Shown: positions 25,236 through 34,400 of the stretch, piece after piece
Layout of the letters: each line of letters starts with the position of its first letter
How positions within the stretch are numbered: the first letter of the stretch is position 1
Assembly: GCA_050699815.1 (NCBI GenBank)
Contig: JBOHFT010000001.1
Span: forward strand, 30,424-94,423
Source of the DNA: GCA-003244245 sp050699815
GTDB lineage: Bacteria; Actinomycetota; Actinomycetes; Mycobacteriales; Pseudonocardiaceae
DNA length: 64,000 nucleotides
Reading direction: 5' to 3'
Translations under genes and position numbers: made by a program
The notes under the pieces: generated by a model
The model's database searches: none
Told to the model about the DNA's origin: nothing
What the model saw: the letters and a program-made list of their open reading frames with translations, nothing else

Positions 25236-26297
25236 ATGACAACAGTGGACGAGATACCAGTCCCGACGGGCTCACCAACGGAGCCGCCACCTGCGGTCGC
25301 GATATTTCAGCTGATCATTGGATCCTCTGTCTCTCAGGCGGTCAGCGTGTTCGCCAGGCTCGGAGTTGCGGACGCGCTGGCGGCCGGCCCGCGGGACGTT
25401 GACGAGATCGCGGAACTGGTAGGCGCGCACGGCCCGGCGTTGCACCGGCTGCTGCGAGTGGTCAGTGATGTCGGAGTCGTCACGGAGCTGGAGAATCGGC
25501 GGTTCGCCCTGACCCCGCTCGGTGAGGTGCTGCGCAGTGACGTCCCGGGTTCGTTGCGGAGCTGGTCGACGGTGGTCGGGATGCCGTTCTACCGTTATCC
25601 GTGGGCCGATCTGTACGAGACTATCCGGACCGGGGAATCAGCATTTGATCGGGTCCACGGCACCAGCCTCTTCGGCTACTTGGCGGAGCACCCCGAGGAT
25701 GCGGCGATCTTTGATGCGGCCATGACCTCGATCTCCACGATGGATATTGCCAGCATCATCAAAGCGTACGATTTTACCCGTTTCGGCACGATAGTGGATG
25801 TTGGTGGTGGGCGTGGCGGCCTGCTCGCCGCGATCCTGGCCGCTAACCCGCACCTTCAGGGCGTGCTGTTCGACGTGCCGGCAGTCGTGGCCGGTGCTGG
25901 GGAAGAAATTTCCGGCGCCGAGGTCGCCGACCGCTGCAAGGTGGTGAGCGGGAACTTCTTCGACTCGGTGCCGGAGGGGGGCGATGCCTACCTGCTGAGC
26001 AACATCATCCACAACTGGGACGACAATCGCGCAGCGGAAATCCTGAGCACGTGCCGGGCTGCGATGACTGAGACCGCCTGCGTGCTGCTCGCTGAGGTCG
26101 TGCTGCCGGAGGGCGCAGCATCGTCAAGGGTCAAGTTAATGCATTTGGGGATGCTGGTCCTGACCGCTGGTGGTCGCCAGCGTACTGAGGCGGAGTTCCG
26201 CACATTGCTTGGCCGGGCAGGGTTTCGGCTGACCCGCATCGTGCCGAGTACCGGCCCGTTTAGTCTTGTCGAGGCGGTCCCTGACTCGCTGAGTTGA
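25236..26297 (+). CDS. SAM-dependent O-methyltransferase
   Basis: 353-residue AcetylserotoninOMT-type enzyme. The N-terminal dimerisation domain (AVSVFARLGVADALAAGPRD) is followed by a canonical SAM motif I, TIVDVGGGRGGLLAAILA (~residue 190), the acidic DVP loop, and NIIHNWDDNRAAEIL containing the catalytic His and the Asp-Asp pair. ATG at 25236 follows GGGGG; an upstream in-frame ATG (25218) is possible. It faces away from the decayed operon copy and is probably the working O-methyltransferase of the cluster, acting on a phenolic OH. Substrate unproven. Confidence 0.87.
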   Translation: MTTVDEIPVPTGSPTEPPPAVAIFQLIIGSSVSQAVSVFARLGVADALAAGPRDVDEIAELVGAHGPALHRLLRVVSDVGVVTELENRRFALTPLGEVLRSDVPGSLRSWSTVVGMPFYRYPWADLYETIRTGESAFDRVHGTSLFGYLAEHPEDAAIFDAAMTSISTMDIASIIKAYDFTRFGTIVDVGGGRGGLLAAILAANPHLQGVLFDVPAVVAGAGEEISGAEVADRCKVVSGNFFDSVPEGGDAYLLSNIIHNWDDNRAAEILSTCRAAMTETACVLLAEVVLPEGAASSRVKLMHLGMLVLTAGGRQRTEAEFRTLLGRAGFRLTRIVPSTGPFSLVEAVPDSLS

Positions 26298-26340
26298 GCG
26301 ACGCGTCAGGCGGCCGGCGGCGCGGCGGTAAACTTGCGAT

Positions 26341-26883
26341 ATGCCGCGTAACTGGCTGAATGCCACAAGGTCAGATCAGGGCAAGTCTGAACCGGTGCGC
26401 CGCTGGTCAGCAGGACCCGAGCAGGAGTCGGTGTGGGATTATCCGCGCCCGCCCCGAGCCGAGCGGGTACGCCGCCATGCCCGGATCGTGCACGGTGGGA
26501 CGCTGGTGCTCGACACCAATGACGTGGTGCGGGTGCTGGAGACGTCCCATCCGCCGACCTATTACCTGCCGCGCGCGGAGTTCCGGGTGCCGCTGCTCGC
26601 TTCGCCGCGTCTGACGATGTGCGAGTGGAAGGGTGAGGCGTGCTACGTCGACCTGGAGGTGCCGGGCGTCGCGGCGCTGCGCGAGGCCGGGTGGTGGTAC
26701 CCGCAGCCCGGCCTGCGCTACCCGCAGCTCACCGACCGGGTCGCGGTCTACGCCGCCCGATTCGACGAGGTGACCCTAGACGGCGACCAGGTGACCCCCC
26801 AGCCCGGCGAGTTCTACGGCGGCTGGATCACCCCAGACGTCGCAGGCCCCTTCAAAGGCGTCCCCGGCAGCTCGGCCTGGTAG
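26341..26883 (+). CDS. DUF427 domain protein
   Basis: 180-residue protein of the DUF427 family, unknown function, common in actinobacteria. Typical features: VWDYPRPPRAERVRRHARIV, ETSHPPTYYLPRAEF, MCEWKGEACYVDLEV and AVYAARFDEVTLDGDQVTPQ followed by GEFYGGWIT. Its promoter lies in the 43-bp gap after the methyltransferase. A 22-bp direct repeat follows its stop. Confidence 0.88.
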   Translation: MPRNWLNATRSDQGKSEPVRRWSAGPEQESVWDYPRPPRAERVRRHARIVHGGTLVLDTNDVVRVLETSHPPTYYLPRAEFRVPLLASPRLTMCEWKGEACYVDLEVPGVAALREAGWWYPQPGLRYPQLTDRVAVYAARFDEVTLDGDQVTPQPGEFYGGWITPDVAGPFKGVPGSSAW

Positions 26884-26897
26884 CTCACCTACTCGGC

Positions 26898-26961
26898 GCA
26901 GTCTGGATGCAGAACGCGGCAAACAGGCCGGCTACGGGTGCAGTCTGGATGCAGAACGCGG
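26898..26961. repeat. Two 22-bp direct repeats between convergent genes
   Basis: The 22-base unit starting gcagtctggatgcagaac occurs at 26898-26919 and 26940-26961, filling the gap between the DUF427 stop and the SdpI-like stop. Within each copy the segment contains gcagtctggatgc, a near inverted motif (gcag/tgc). No function is obvious. Confidence 0.9.
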
Positions 26962-27342
26962 TTATTCGCGGCAGGTGCACCCGGCGCAGCCACCCGCCGG
27001 GGGCGGTATGGCGGTGGCTACGCGGTGACCTAGTAGGCCGCCGGCGAGCAGCAGGCCGACGGCGCCGGTGCCGGCTATGCCGACGATCATGGCGAGGGCG
27101 GGGCCACCCGTGCCGAAAGCGAGCACCCCTCCCGCCGCGCAGATCGTGCCTGCCGCGAGCACCGGTGGCGCCGCCACCCGATTGGCGGCGATGAAGGCCG
27201 CGTCGGAGCGCAGTGTCGCGGGGGTGCGGACACCGGCGAATCGGTTGCGCGGCAACCGTCGCCGCCAGCTGAGCAGACCCACGGTGAGCAGCGCCGCGGC
27301 AGCGACCAGCAGCACCACACCGAGCAGTGTGGACGCAGACAT
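26962..27342 (-). CDS. SdpI-like small membrane protein
   Basis: 126-residue protein with three or more hydrophobic helices (LLGVVLLVAAAALLTVGLLS; AAGTICAAGGVLAFGTGG; IAGTGAVGLLLAGGLLG). NRFAGVRTPATLRSDAAFIA is the pattern of the SdpI/YhfL family (RxGIRTPATxxSxxxW). SdpI is an immunity protein in Bacillus; the actinobacterial members have unknown roles. The C-terminal CAGCTC contains Cys residues not typical of the family. Divergent from the leuS leader. Confidence 0.75.
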   Translation of the reverse strand: MSASTLLGVVLLVAAAALLTVGLLSWRRRLPRNRFAGVRTPATLRSDAAFIAANRVAAPPVLAAGTICAAGGVLAFGTGGPALAMIVGIAGTGAVGLLLAGGLLGHRVATAIPPPAGGCAGCTCRE

Positions 27343-27395
27343 GGCCGACAGGGTACCGGCGCCGGACCGCCGTCACCTGGCGCTACGCTGCTGGC

Positions 27396-27434
27396 ATGAA
27401 CAGAGCCTTCCTGCTTCTTATCGAGCCGTGCTGA
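27396..27434 (+). CDS. leuS leader peptide (leucine attenuator)
   Basis: A 12-codon frame, MNRAFLLLIEPC, with three consecutive Leu codons (ctg ctt ctt) and a stop at 27432-27434, 106 bases before the leuS start. A TACGCT -10-like element at 27384-27389 would place transcription start at or next to the ATG, so the leader may be leaderless. Ribosome stalling at the Leu run during leucyl-tRNA shortage would disrupt the hairpin that overlaps its stop and prevent termination. Confidence 0.75.
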   Translation: MNRAFLLLIEPC

Positions 27435-27479
27435 GGCGACAGCAACAGCACGGCGACCCCTCGCAAGCGAGGGGTTTTT
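27425..27479 (+). terminator. Attenuator hairpins upstream of leuS
   Basis: Hairpin 1 pairs gccgtgct (27425-27432) with agcacggc (27447-27454) and covers the leader stop codon. Hairpin 2 pairs acccctcgc (27456-27464) with gcgaggggt (27467-27475) and is followed by TTTTT (27475-27479), a factor-independent terminator. Together with the Leu-rich leader this is a transcription attenuator for leuS. Confidence 0.82.
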
Positions 27480-27539
27480 CATGTTTGCGGCTGCTGGCGC
27501 CAGCCGTCGACCAACGACGCAACCGAGGTGGCGACGACC

Positions 27540-30068
27540 ATGGTGGGTGAAGGGTCAGAAGGCGTGACCGGAGTTGTCCCGCGCTCCAGCAAAGACGAAG
27601 ACTTCGACCCTCGCGCCATTGATGAGCGCTGGCAGCGCGTGTGGCGTGCGGAGCGGTCGTGGGAGGTGTCCAACACCGCGCCCGCGAGCAGGATCGCGTA
27701 CGTGCTTGAGATGCTGCCGTACACCAGCGGCGAGCCTCATGTTGGACACCTCAAGAACTACGCCGTCGGGGACGCTGTCGCGCACTTTCTGCGGCGTCGC
27801 GGCTACTACGTGCTGCACCCCATGGGGTATGACGCGTTCGGCCTGCCCGCCGAGAACCACGCGATCCGAACGGGGAAGCACCCGCGCATCTCGACGAACG
27901 AGTCGATCGCTTCCTTCCGGGAGCAGTTCACGCAGTGGGGAATCTCGATCGACTGGACCCGCGAAATCAGCACGCATCTCCCGGAGTATTACCGCTGGAC
28001 TCAGTGGATCTTCCTGCAATTGTTCCACGCCGGACTGGCCTACCGCAGGCAGGCAGCTGTCAACTGGTGCCCGAAGGATGCGACGGTTCTGGCGAACGAG
28101 CAGGTCGTGGATGGGCGTTGTGAACGCTGCGGCAGCCTGGTCGAGCAGCGGCAGTTGGAGCAGTGGTTCTTCCGCATCACTCAGTACGCCGAACGACTGC
28201 TGAATGACCTGGACGAGCTTGACTGGCCCCCGCACGTCAAGCTGATGCAGCGGAACTGGATCGGCCGCTCGGAGGGCGCCACGATCCGGTTCTCCGCGGC
28301 GGGCACGGACGTCGAGGTCTTCACGACCCGGCCGGACACGGTATTCGGCGCCACGTACCTGGTGCTCGCTCCTGAGCACCCACTGGTCGACGAGATCGTC
28401 ACTGACTCCTGGCCGTCCGGGGTTGACAGCCGGTGGACGGCCGGCGCGGCAACACCAGCGGAGGCGGTCGCCGCTTACCGCATGGCCACTGGTCTCAAGT
28501 CCGAACTGGACCGCCAGGAGAGCAAGGACAAGACCGGCGTGTTCACCGGCGGATACGCCACCAACCCGGTCAACGGCGAGCAGACGCCGGTGTTCATCGC
28601 CGACTACGTGCTGATGGGTTATGGCACGGGAGCGATCATAGCCGTGCCTGGCCAGGACCAGCGGGACTGGGACTTCGCGACCGCGTTCGGCCTGCCGATC
28701 ATTCGGACCGTCGAGCCGAGCGAGGGTTTCGACGAGGCGTACCCGGGCGAGGGTCCGGCGATCAACTCGGGCTTCCTGAACGGGCTGGGCATTGGCGAGG
28801 CCAAGAAGACGATCATCGCGTGGCTGGAGCAGCACGGACACGGCAACGCCACGGTGCAGTACAAGCTGCGCGACTGGTTGCTGTCTCGACAGCGGTACTG
28901 GGGATGCCCGATACCGATCGTCTACTGCGACTCGTGCGGCCTGGTGCCGGTGCCAGCAGAGCAGTTGCCCGTGGAGCTTCCGGACATCGAGGACTACACG
29001 CCGAAAGGCAAGTCTCCGTTGGCCGCTGCGGAGGACTGGGTGGCGACGCGCTGCCCACGCTGCGACGGACCTGCCCGGCGCGAGACCGACACGATGGACA
29101 CCTTCGTGGACTCGTCCTGGTACTACCTGCGCTACTGCGATCCGCACAACGACACGGCGCCGTGGGGGATGGCCGCGGCTCGTCGCTGGATGCCGATCAG
29201 CCAGTACATCGGCGGCATCGAGCACGCGATCTTGCACCTCCTGTACTCGCGGTTTCTCTGCAAGGCGCTGGCCGACCTTGGACACCTGCCGGTGCAAGAA
29301 CCCTTCGGTGCCCTTTTTGCCCAGGGGATGATCACCAGGAATGGCGTCAAGATGTCGAAGTCCAAGGGAAACGCGGTCTCCGCTCGGACAATCATCGGGA
29401 AGTACGGTGCCGACACGGCACGGTGCTACGTCCTGTTCATGGGGCCGCCGGAACAAGGTGCCGACTGGTCGGACACCGGCGTCGAAGGCGTGTACCGCTT
29501 CCTGCGGCGGCTATCACGCTTCACGACTCAGGTAGCGACCTCCGATCGCGCCACCATCGGCGGTGCTGTTGATCCAGAGCGAGATGTCGCGCTGCGGCGG
29601 AAGGTCGCGTGGGCGGTCAAGAAAGTGACCGACGACCTGTCGGGGGGGTTCGCCTTCAACACCGCGATCGCAGCGTTGATGGAGCTGACCAACGAATGCA
29701 GCCGGTCACTGCAAGACGGTATCGACCGTGACACGGCGACGTTCGCCCTGAGCACGGCCGCCTCACTCTTGTTCCCCTTCGCGCCGCACATCGCCAGCGA
29801 GTGCTACCACCAGCTCACCGGCGCGCACGTGTGGAAGCAGCCGTGGCCCGAACCCGACGAGGCCCTGTTGCGGACCGAGACGATCGAGCTGGCCTGTCAG
29901 GTCAACGGCAAGGTTCGCGGCCGTATCAGTGTTCCCCAGGAGGCATCCGAGGACGCTATCCGCGCGGCCGCGCTTCGCTTGGACGAGGTTGCGCAGGCGG
30001 TGGGCGGCGGCTCGGTCAAGCGAGTGGTAGTCGTGCCGGGCCGGTTGGTGAACATCGTCGTGGGATAA
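27540..30068 (+). CDS. leuS: Leucyl-tRNA synthetase
   Basis: 842-residue class Ia synthetase charging tRNA-Leu. The HIGH motif appears as MLPYTSGEPHVGHLKNYAVG, the zinc site as CERCGSLVEQRQLEQWFFRI, the editing domain includes VFTTRPDTVFGATYLVLAPE, and KMSKSKGN marks the catalytic loop near residue 610. GAGGTGG 8 bases before the ATG at 27540 favours that start over GTG 27528. Controlled by the upstream leucine attenuator. The C-terminal anticodon-binding and tail domains are complete. Confidence 0.96.
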   Translation: MVGEGSEGVTGVVPRSSKDEDFDPRAIDERWQRVWRAERSWEVSNTAPASRIAYVLEMLPYTSGEPHVGHLKNYAVGDAVAHFLRRRGYYVLHPMGYDAFGLPAENHAIRTGKHPRISTNESIASFREQFTQWGISIDWTREISTHLPEYYRWTQWIFLQLFHAGLAYRRQAAVNWCPKDATVLANEQVVDGRCERCGSLVEQRQLEQWFFRITQYAERLLNDLDELDWPPHVKLMQRNWIGRSEGATIRFSAAGTDVEVFTTRPDTVFGATYLVLAPEHPLVDEIVTDSWPSGVDSRWTAGAATPAEAVAAYRMATGLKSELDRQESKDKTGVFTGGYATNPVNGEQTPVFIADYVLMGYGTGAIIAVPGQDQRDWDFATAFGLPIIRTVEPSEGFDEAYPGEGPAINSGFLNGLGIGEAKKTIIAWLEQHGHGNATVQYKLRDWLLSRQRYWGCPIPIVYCDSCGLVPVPAEQLPVELPDIEDYTPKGKSPLAAAEDWVATRCPRCDGPARRETDTMDTFVDSSWYYLRYCDPHNDTAPWGMAAARRWMPISQYIGGIEHAILHLLYSRFLCKALADLGHLPVQEPFGALFAQGMITRNGVKMSKSKGNAVSARTIIGKYGADTARCYVLFMGPPEQGADWSDTGVEGVYRFLRRLSRFTTQVATSDRATIGGAVDPERDVALRRKVAWAVKKVTDDLSGGFAFNTAIAALMELTNECSRSLQDGIDRDTATFALSTAASLLFPFAPHIASECYHQLTGAHVWKQPWPEPDEALLRTETIELACQVNGKVRGRISVPQEASEDAIRAAALRLDEVAQAVGGGSVKRVVVVPGRLVNIVVG

Positions 30069-30539
30069 GCGGCTCTTCTATTGCGCCTTCCATGACGAAC
30101 GACGCCATGGCCTCGCAGGCGTGGTGACGATAGGATCGACTAGGCGGATCGGGTGGCTATCACCGGGGCCAGAGGCAGAACAGATGTCTTGCAGGGTCAG
30201 CAGAGGTACTCGAAGGTAGCGAGGATGCATCAGCTCAGCCTGCCGGAGGCCGTCATCCACCACGCATCAGTCCCGCACAGTGGCGATGTCCGAGCTTGGT
30301 GGTCGAGTTTCTTACGAGCAGCCACCACGTACTCGCCACCGACGCGGATTGACCACCAGCTCGAGTACGCGCAGGGCGAGGGCCCGGGGTGGCGCAGGGT
30401 CGGGCGGGGTGTCGGTCACATCTGGCTGAGCCGGTAGCCTCCGCCGGATGCGGTGAATGGTGAAATACTGCAGGAGAGACCACAGCGTGAGTGACCACTG
30501 TGTCGTCAGAGCCGAGTTGAGGGGAGGAGGGACAGCTGC
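30069..30539. other. Intergenic region (about 470 bp), no gene
   Basis: Between leuS and the methyltransferase gene. Several short open frames exist but none has family features or a ribosome site. GGGAGGAGG near 30525 is the ribosome site of the next gene. Confidence 0.6.
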
Positions 30540-31391
30540 GTGCCATCCTTCCGGGCCCAACGGCTGCGCAGGGCGTTGCGGACCAAGCTCCAACGGGCCA
30601 TCCAGGAGGTGGTCGGACCTCTGCACGCCGCGCAGATGCGCGAGCTGGAAAGCCTGCGGCAGGAGGTGAGCAAGCTCCGCGGCCAGCTCGCTCACGAGCG
30701 GGCGCTAGTCCAGTCGATCGCTGAACGGGTCATCGACCAGACGAACGCCTTCGAGATCCGCAGCCGACGAGACATCTGCTACGCCGGGGATGCCCAGGCG
30801 GCCCGAGAGAGCGCCGAGTTCGCCCGGGACCACCTGGCCGGCGCGCGCCAATTCGGTCATCCCCACGCCACGCTGGAGTACGCGCTGTCTCTCGCTCCCA
30901 GAGGTGGCATGGCGCTGGAGTTCGGCGTCTACACCGGCACCACGCTCAAAATCATCGCCACGGCACGGCAGGGCGGGAAAGTCTACGGATTTGACTCGTT
31001 CAAGGGCCTCCCGGAGCACTGGCGGGCCGGCTTCGCCGCCGGGACGTTCGCAACCGAGACGGTGCCCGAGGTTCCCGGGGCGGAGTTGGTGGCGGGATGG
31101 TTCGACGAGGTCCTTCCTGGGTTCATGGAGACCCATCCCGGCCCAGTCGACTTCCTCCACATCGATGCCGACCTGTACTCCTCAGCCGCAACCGTGCTCA
31201 ATCTGGTCGGCCCGCGCCTCCGGCAGGGGAGCGTTGTTGTCTTCGACGAGTTCTTCAACTATCCCGGCTGGCAGGAGCACGAATACCGGGCGTGGACCGA
31301 GTACGTGGAGCGCACCGGGATAGCGTTCCGGTACGAGGCGTTCACTTTCGATGACGAGCAAGTCGTCGTCACCCTCACCTCGTTACCATAA
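30540..31391 (+). CDS. TylF/class I SAM-dependent methyltransferase
   Basis: 283-residue protein with an N-terminal coiled coil (about residues 20-70, heptad-like ELESLRQEVSKLRGQLAHER) and a Rossmann methyltransferase domain: MALEFGVYTGTTLKIIA (motif I), VYGFDSFKGLPEHW, then VDFLHIDADLYSSAATVLN and VVFDEFFNYPGW, the Asp-rich metal-binding pattern of TylF-type O-methyltransferases. GTG start behind GGAGGAGG. Substrate unknown; the combination with a coiled coil suggests it acts on a cell-surface glycan or lipid rather than the nearby cluster, but that is inference. Confidence 0.8.
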   Translation: MPSFRAQRLRRALRTKLQRAIQEVVGPLHAAQMRELESLRQEVSKLRGQLAHERALVQSIAERVIDQTNAFEIRSRRDICYAGDAQAARESAEFARDHLAGARQFGHPHATLEYALSLAPRGGMALEFGVYTGTTLKIIATARQGGKVYGFDSFKGLPEHWRAGFAAGTFATETVPEVPGAELVAGWFDEVLPGFMETHPGPVDFLHIDADLYSSAATVLNLVGPRLRQGSVVVFDEFFNYPGWQEHEYRAWTEYVERTGIAFRYEAFTFDDEQVVVTLTSLP

Positions 31392-31492
31392 AGTACTTCA
31401 GCAGTGCCCGCACGGGTCGTGGCGAGCTTTCACCCCCGGCCCAGCGGATCGTCCTGTTACCGGACGCTGGCCACGCGGCGTCGCGGTGGGAC

Positions 31493-34400
31493 CTACAATA
31501 GGCGGAGTTGGGTGTCTCGGGGCTTCTGGCGCGGCAAGGCCGCACCGATCTGCTCGCACACGGCAGCATCGAGATCGGCCAGGAACGGTGATCTGCTGGT
31601 TGTCCAGGAGGTGCCGTGGCGAACCCGTTCGGCGGCGTGACTGAGGTAGAGGTGCTGCTGCGCACGAGTCATGCCGACGAATAGCAGCCGGCGCTCCTCG
31701 CACACCTGCTCGGTGTCGGCATCGTCGGGCGCCATTCCCGGCCAGCGCAATGGCAGCAGCCCGTCCGCGCAGCCCACGACGAACACCACCGGAAACTCGA
31801 GTCCCTTGGCGGCGTGCAGCGTCAGCAGCGAGACCCGGTCGGCCCGGGGATCCCAGGTGTCGACCTCGACGCCGAGCGACAACTCGGTGCGAAACCGCTC
31901 CAGGTCGTCGCCGCAGCGGTCGGCCAGCGGCCTGAGCAAATCGACAGCGGCATGAATCTCGGCGTCTTGTCGTTCAACGACCGGGAGGCGGTCCAGGACA
32001 GCGCGTGCGGCGTGTCCCAGACGTTCCAGGACCGGCATCTTCTCCGTATCACTAGCCGGTGCGTACGTCAGTTCACCGAGAATCCGCTCCACCCCCGGCC
32101 GATCGGCCAGCCGGTCGTGCGAGCGTTTCTGAACCGGCAGGCCCGCCCTGGCCAGCGCGTCCAGCACGGCGCAGGCCTGCCGGTCGGTCCGGTACAGCAC
32201 GGCAAAGTCGGAGAAACCCAATTTCCCCGTGCCGTCGGAGTCGACTCGCCCACTGTCGAACGAGTGGAATGACACCCCGCCCAGCAGCTGCTCGATCGTG
32301 TGCACGACGAACGACGCCTCGGCCTGCTCGGTGGGCGCATGATGCATCCCGACCAGGGAGTCCCCGTGGGCACTCATCGGCCGCAGCACGCGGCCCGGGA
32401 CCAGGGTCGTCGGCGAGATCACCCGCAGGGCCGCGGTCAGGATCTTCGCGCCGGACCGGTAGTTGCGGGTGAGCGCCACCGTGTGCGCACCCGGGAAATC
32501 CTGCTGGAAACGCAGGAAGAACCCGACGTCGGCGCCCCGGAACCGGTAGATCGCCTGGTCCGGGTCACCGATCGCGGTGAGGTTGCCGTGCGGGCTGGCG
32601 AGTTGGCTCAACAACCGGTATTGCTGCTCGTCGACATCCTGGTACTCATCGACCGAGATCCACCGGTACCGATCACGGTAGGCAGCAGCCAGGTCCGGGT
32701 CGGACTCCAAGAGCGTGACCGGCAGCGCAACGAGATCATCGAAATCGACCAGATCCCGCTGGCGCAGCGCCTTCGTGTATTGGTCCGCGGTGCCGGCACA
32801 CTCCATTTCAGGCCCGCCGGTTCGGCGTTGCCGGGACAGGCCGGTGAGCAGGCGCCGGGCTTGCTTCTCGTCGCCGGTGATCTCGGTCGCGATGGCCATC
32901 TGCTGGGCCTGATCAGCGATACCGAAGTCCGGGCCTAGCCCTACCCTCGCATGCTGCTCGCGCAGGATACGCACGCCGAGGGAGTGAAAGGTGGCAATGG
33001 TCAGCTTGGGTGCATGCTCGGGGGTCAGCGTGGCGAGCCGGGCCGCCATTTCCTCGGCCGCGCGGCGGGTGAAGGTGATCGCCAGGCAGTGCTGCGGTGC
33101 CACGCCGTGCGCCGTCACCAGGTGCGCGATGCGGTGCGTCAGCGTGCGGGTCTTGCCGGTTCCCGGGCCAGCGATGATCAGCAACGGCCCTTCGGTGATC
33201 TCCGCGGCGGCTCGCTGCTCGGGATCGAGTCCGTCGAGTAGCGACCCCGCGGCGCGCACCGGCGTCTGGGGTGGCGATTCGGTCTCGGCGGGCGGGATCG
33301 GCTCCGGCGCAACCGCGGCCTTGCGGGTCGGTGGGTCCGATGGGGGCTCGCTCGCGCCGGACAGGGCGTCGCCGAACAGTGCCGGGGCGGTGACCGCGCT
33401 GATCCGCTTCAGCTCACCGGGTTCGAAGAGCCTGATCACGCCGTACTCGCCGTCGTATCCGGCCTCGCGGGTCACCGCACCGCGGCGGAGCCGGGCCACG
33501 GCCTCCGCAAGCAGTGGCGAGTGGGCCTCGATGTCGTCGAGTGGCACGTCCTGAAGGATCACCAGCTCAGGCCCCAATGCGGCGGTGAGCTTGTCGATCT
33601 GCCCGAGCACCTTCTTGCTCTTCGGTCCCGCCCCGAGGATCTCGCTCATGATCTCCGGTAAGGGGACGAGGCTGCGGAAGTCGGCGGCGCCGTCGGGCCG
33701 GATGCCTTCTGGCCGGTCGGCCAGTTCCTCGACCCGGCTCAGCACGCCGACCGTGAGCGGCTTGCCGCATTCGGGACAGGTCCCGCCGTGCTCGCGGGTC
33801 TCCTGCGGTTCCATCCGGACGCCGCACTTGCGATGCCCGTCGACGTGGTACTTGCCTTCCTCGGGGAAGAACTCGACCGATCCCGCGTGCCCGATGCCGG
33901 TTTCGAGTGCCCGCCGGATCGCGAAGTAATCGAGGTCGGTGTCGAACACCGTGGCCTCGCGGCCGAGCATGGGCGGCGAATGCGCGTCGGAGTTGCTCAC
34001 CAGCCGGTAGCGGTCAAGACCGGAGATCCGCCAGTTCATGAGCGGGTCGCTGGACAGTCCTGTTTCCAGCGCGAAGATGTGGTCGGCGAGGTCGGCGTAG
34101 CAGTCCTCGATCGCATCGAACCCGGACTTCGAGCCCAGCACGGCGAACCACGGCGTCCACACATGGGCCGGCACCAGATAGGCACCGTCGCCGCATTCCA
34201 GGGTGATCTCCAGCAGATCGCGGGAGTCCAGGCCGAGAATGGGGCGCCCGTCCGAGCCCAGGTTGCCGATCCGGCCGAGCCTGCGGTTGAACTCCGCAGC
34301 CGCGTCGAAGTCGGGCACATACACCAGGTGGTGCACCTTACGGGTGAGCTCACCGCGCTTGTAGATCGTGGAGATCTCCACGGACAGCATGAATCGCACG

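Noticed and set aside
27555..29456. 633-codon minus-strand frame opposite leuS
   Set aside because: leuS on the plus strand has all synthetase motifs; the antisense frame is a composition artefact.
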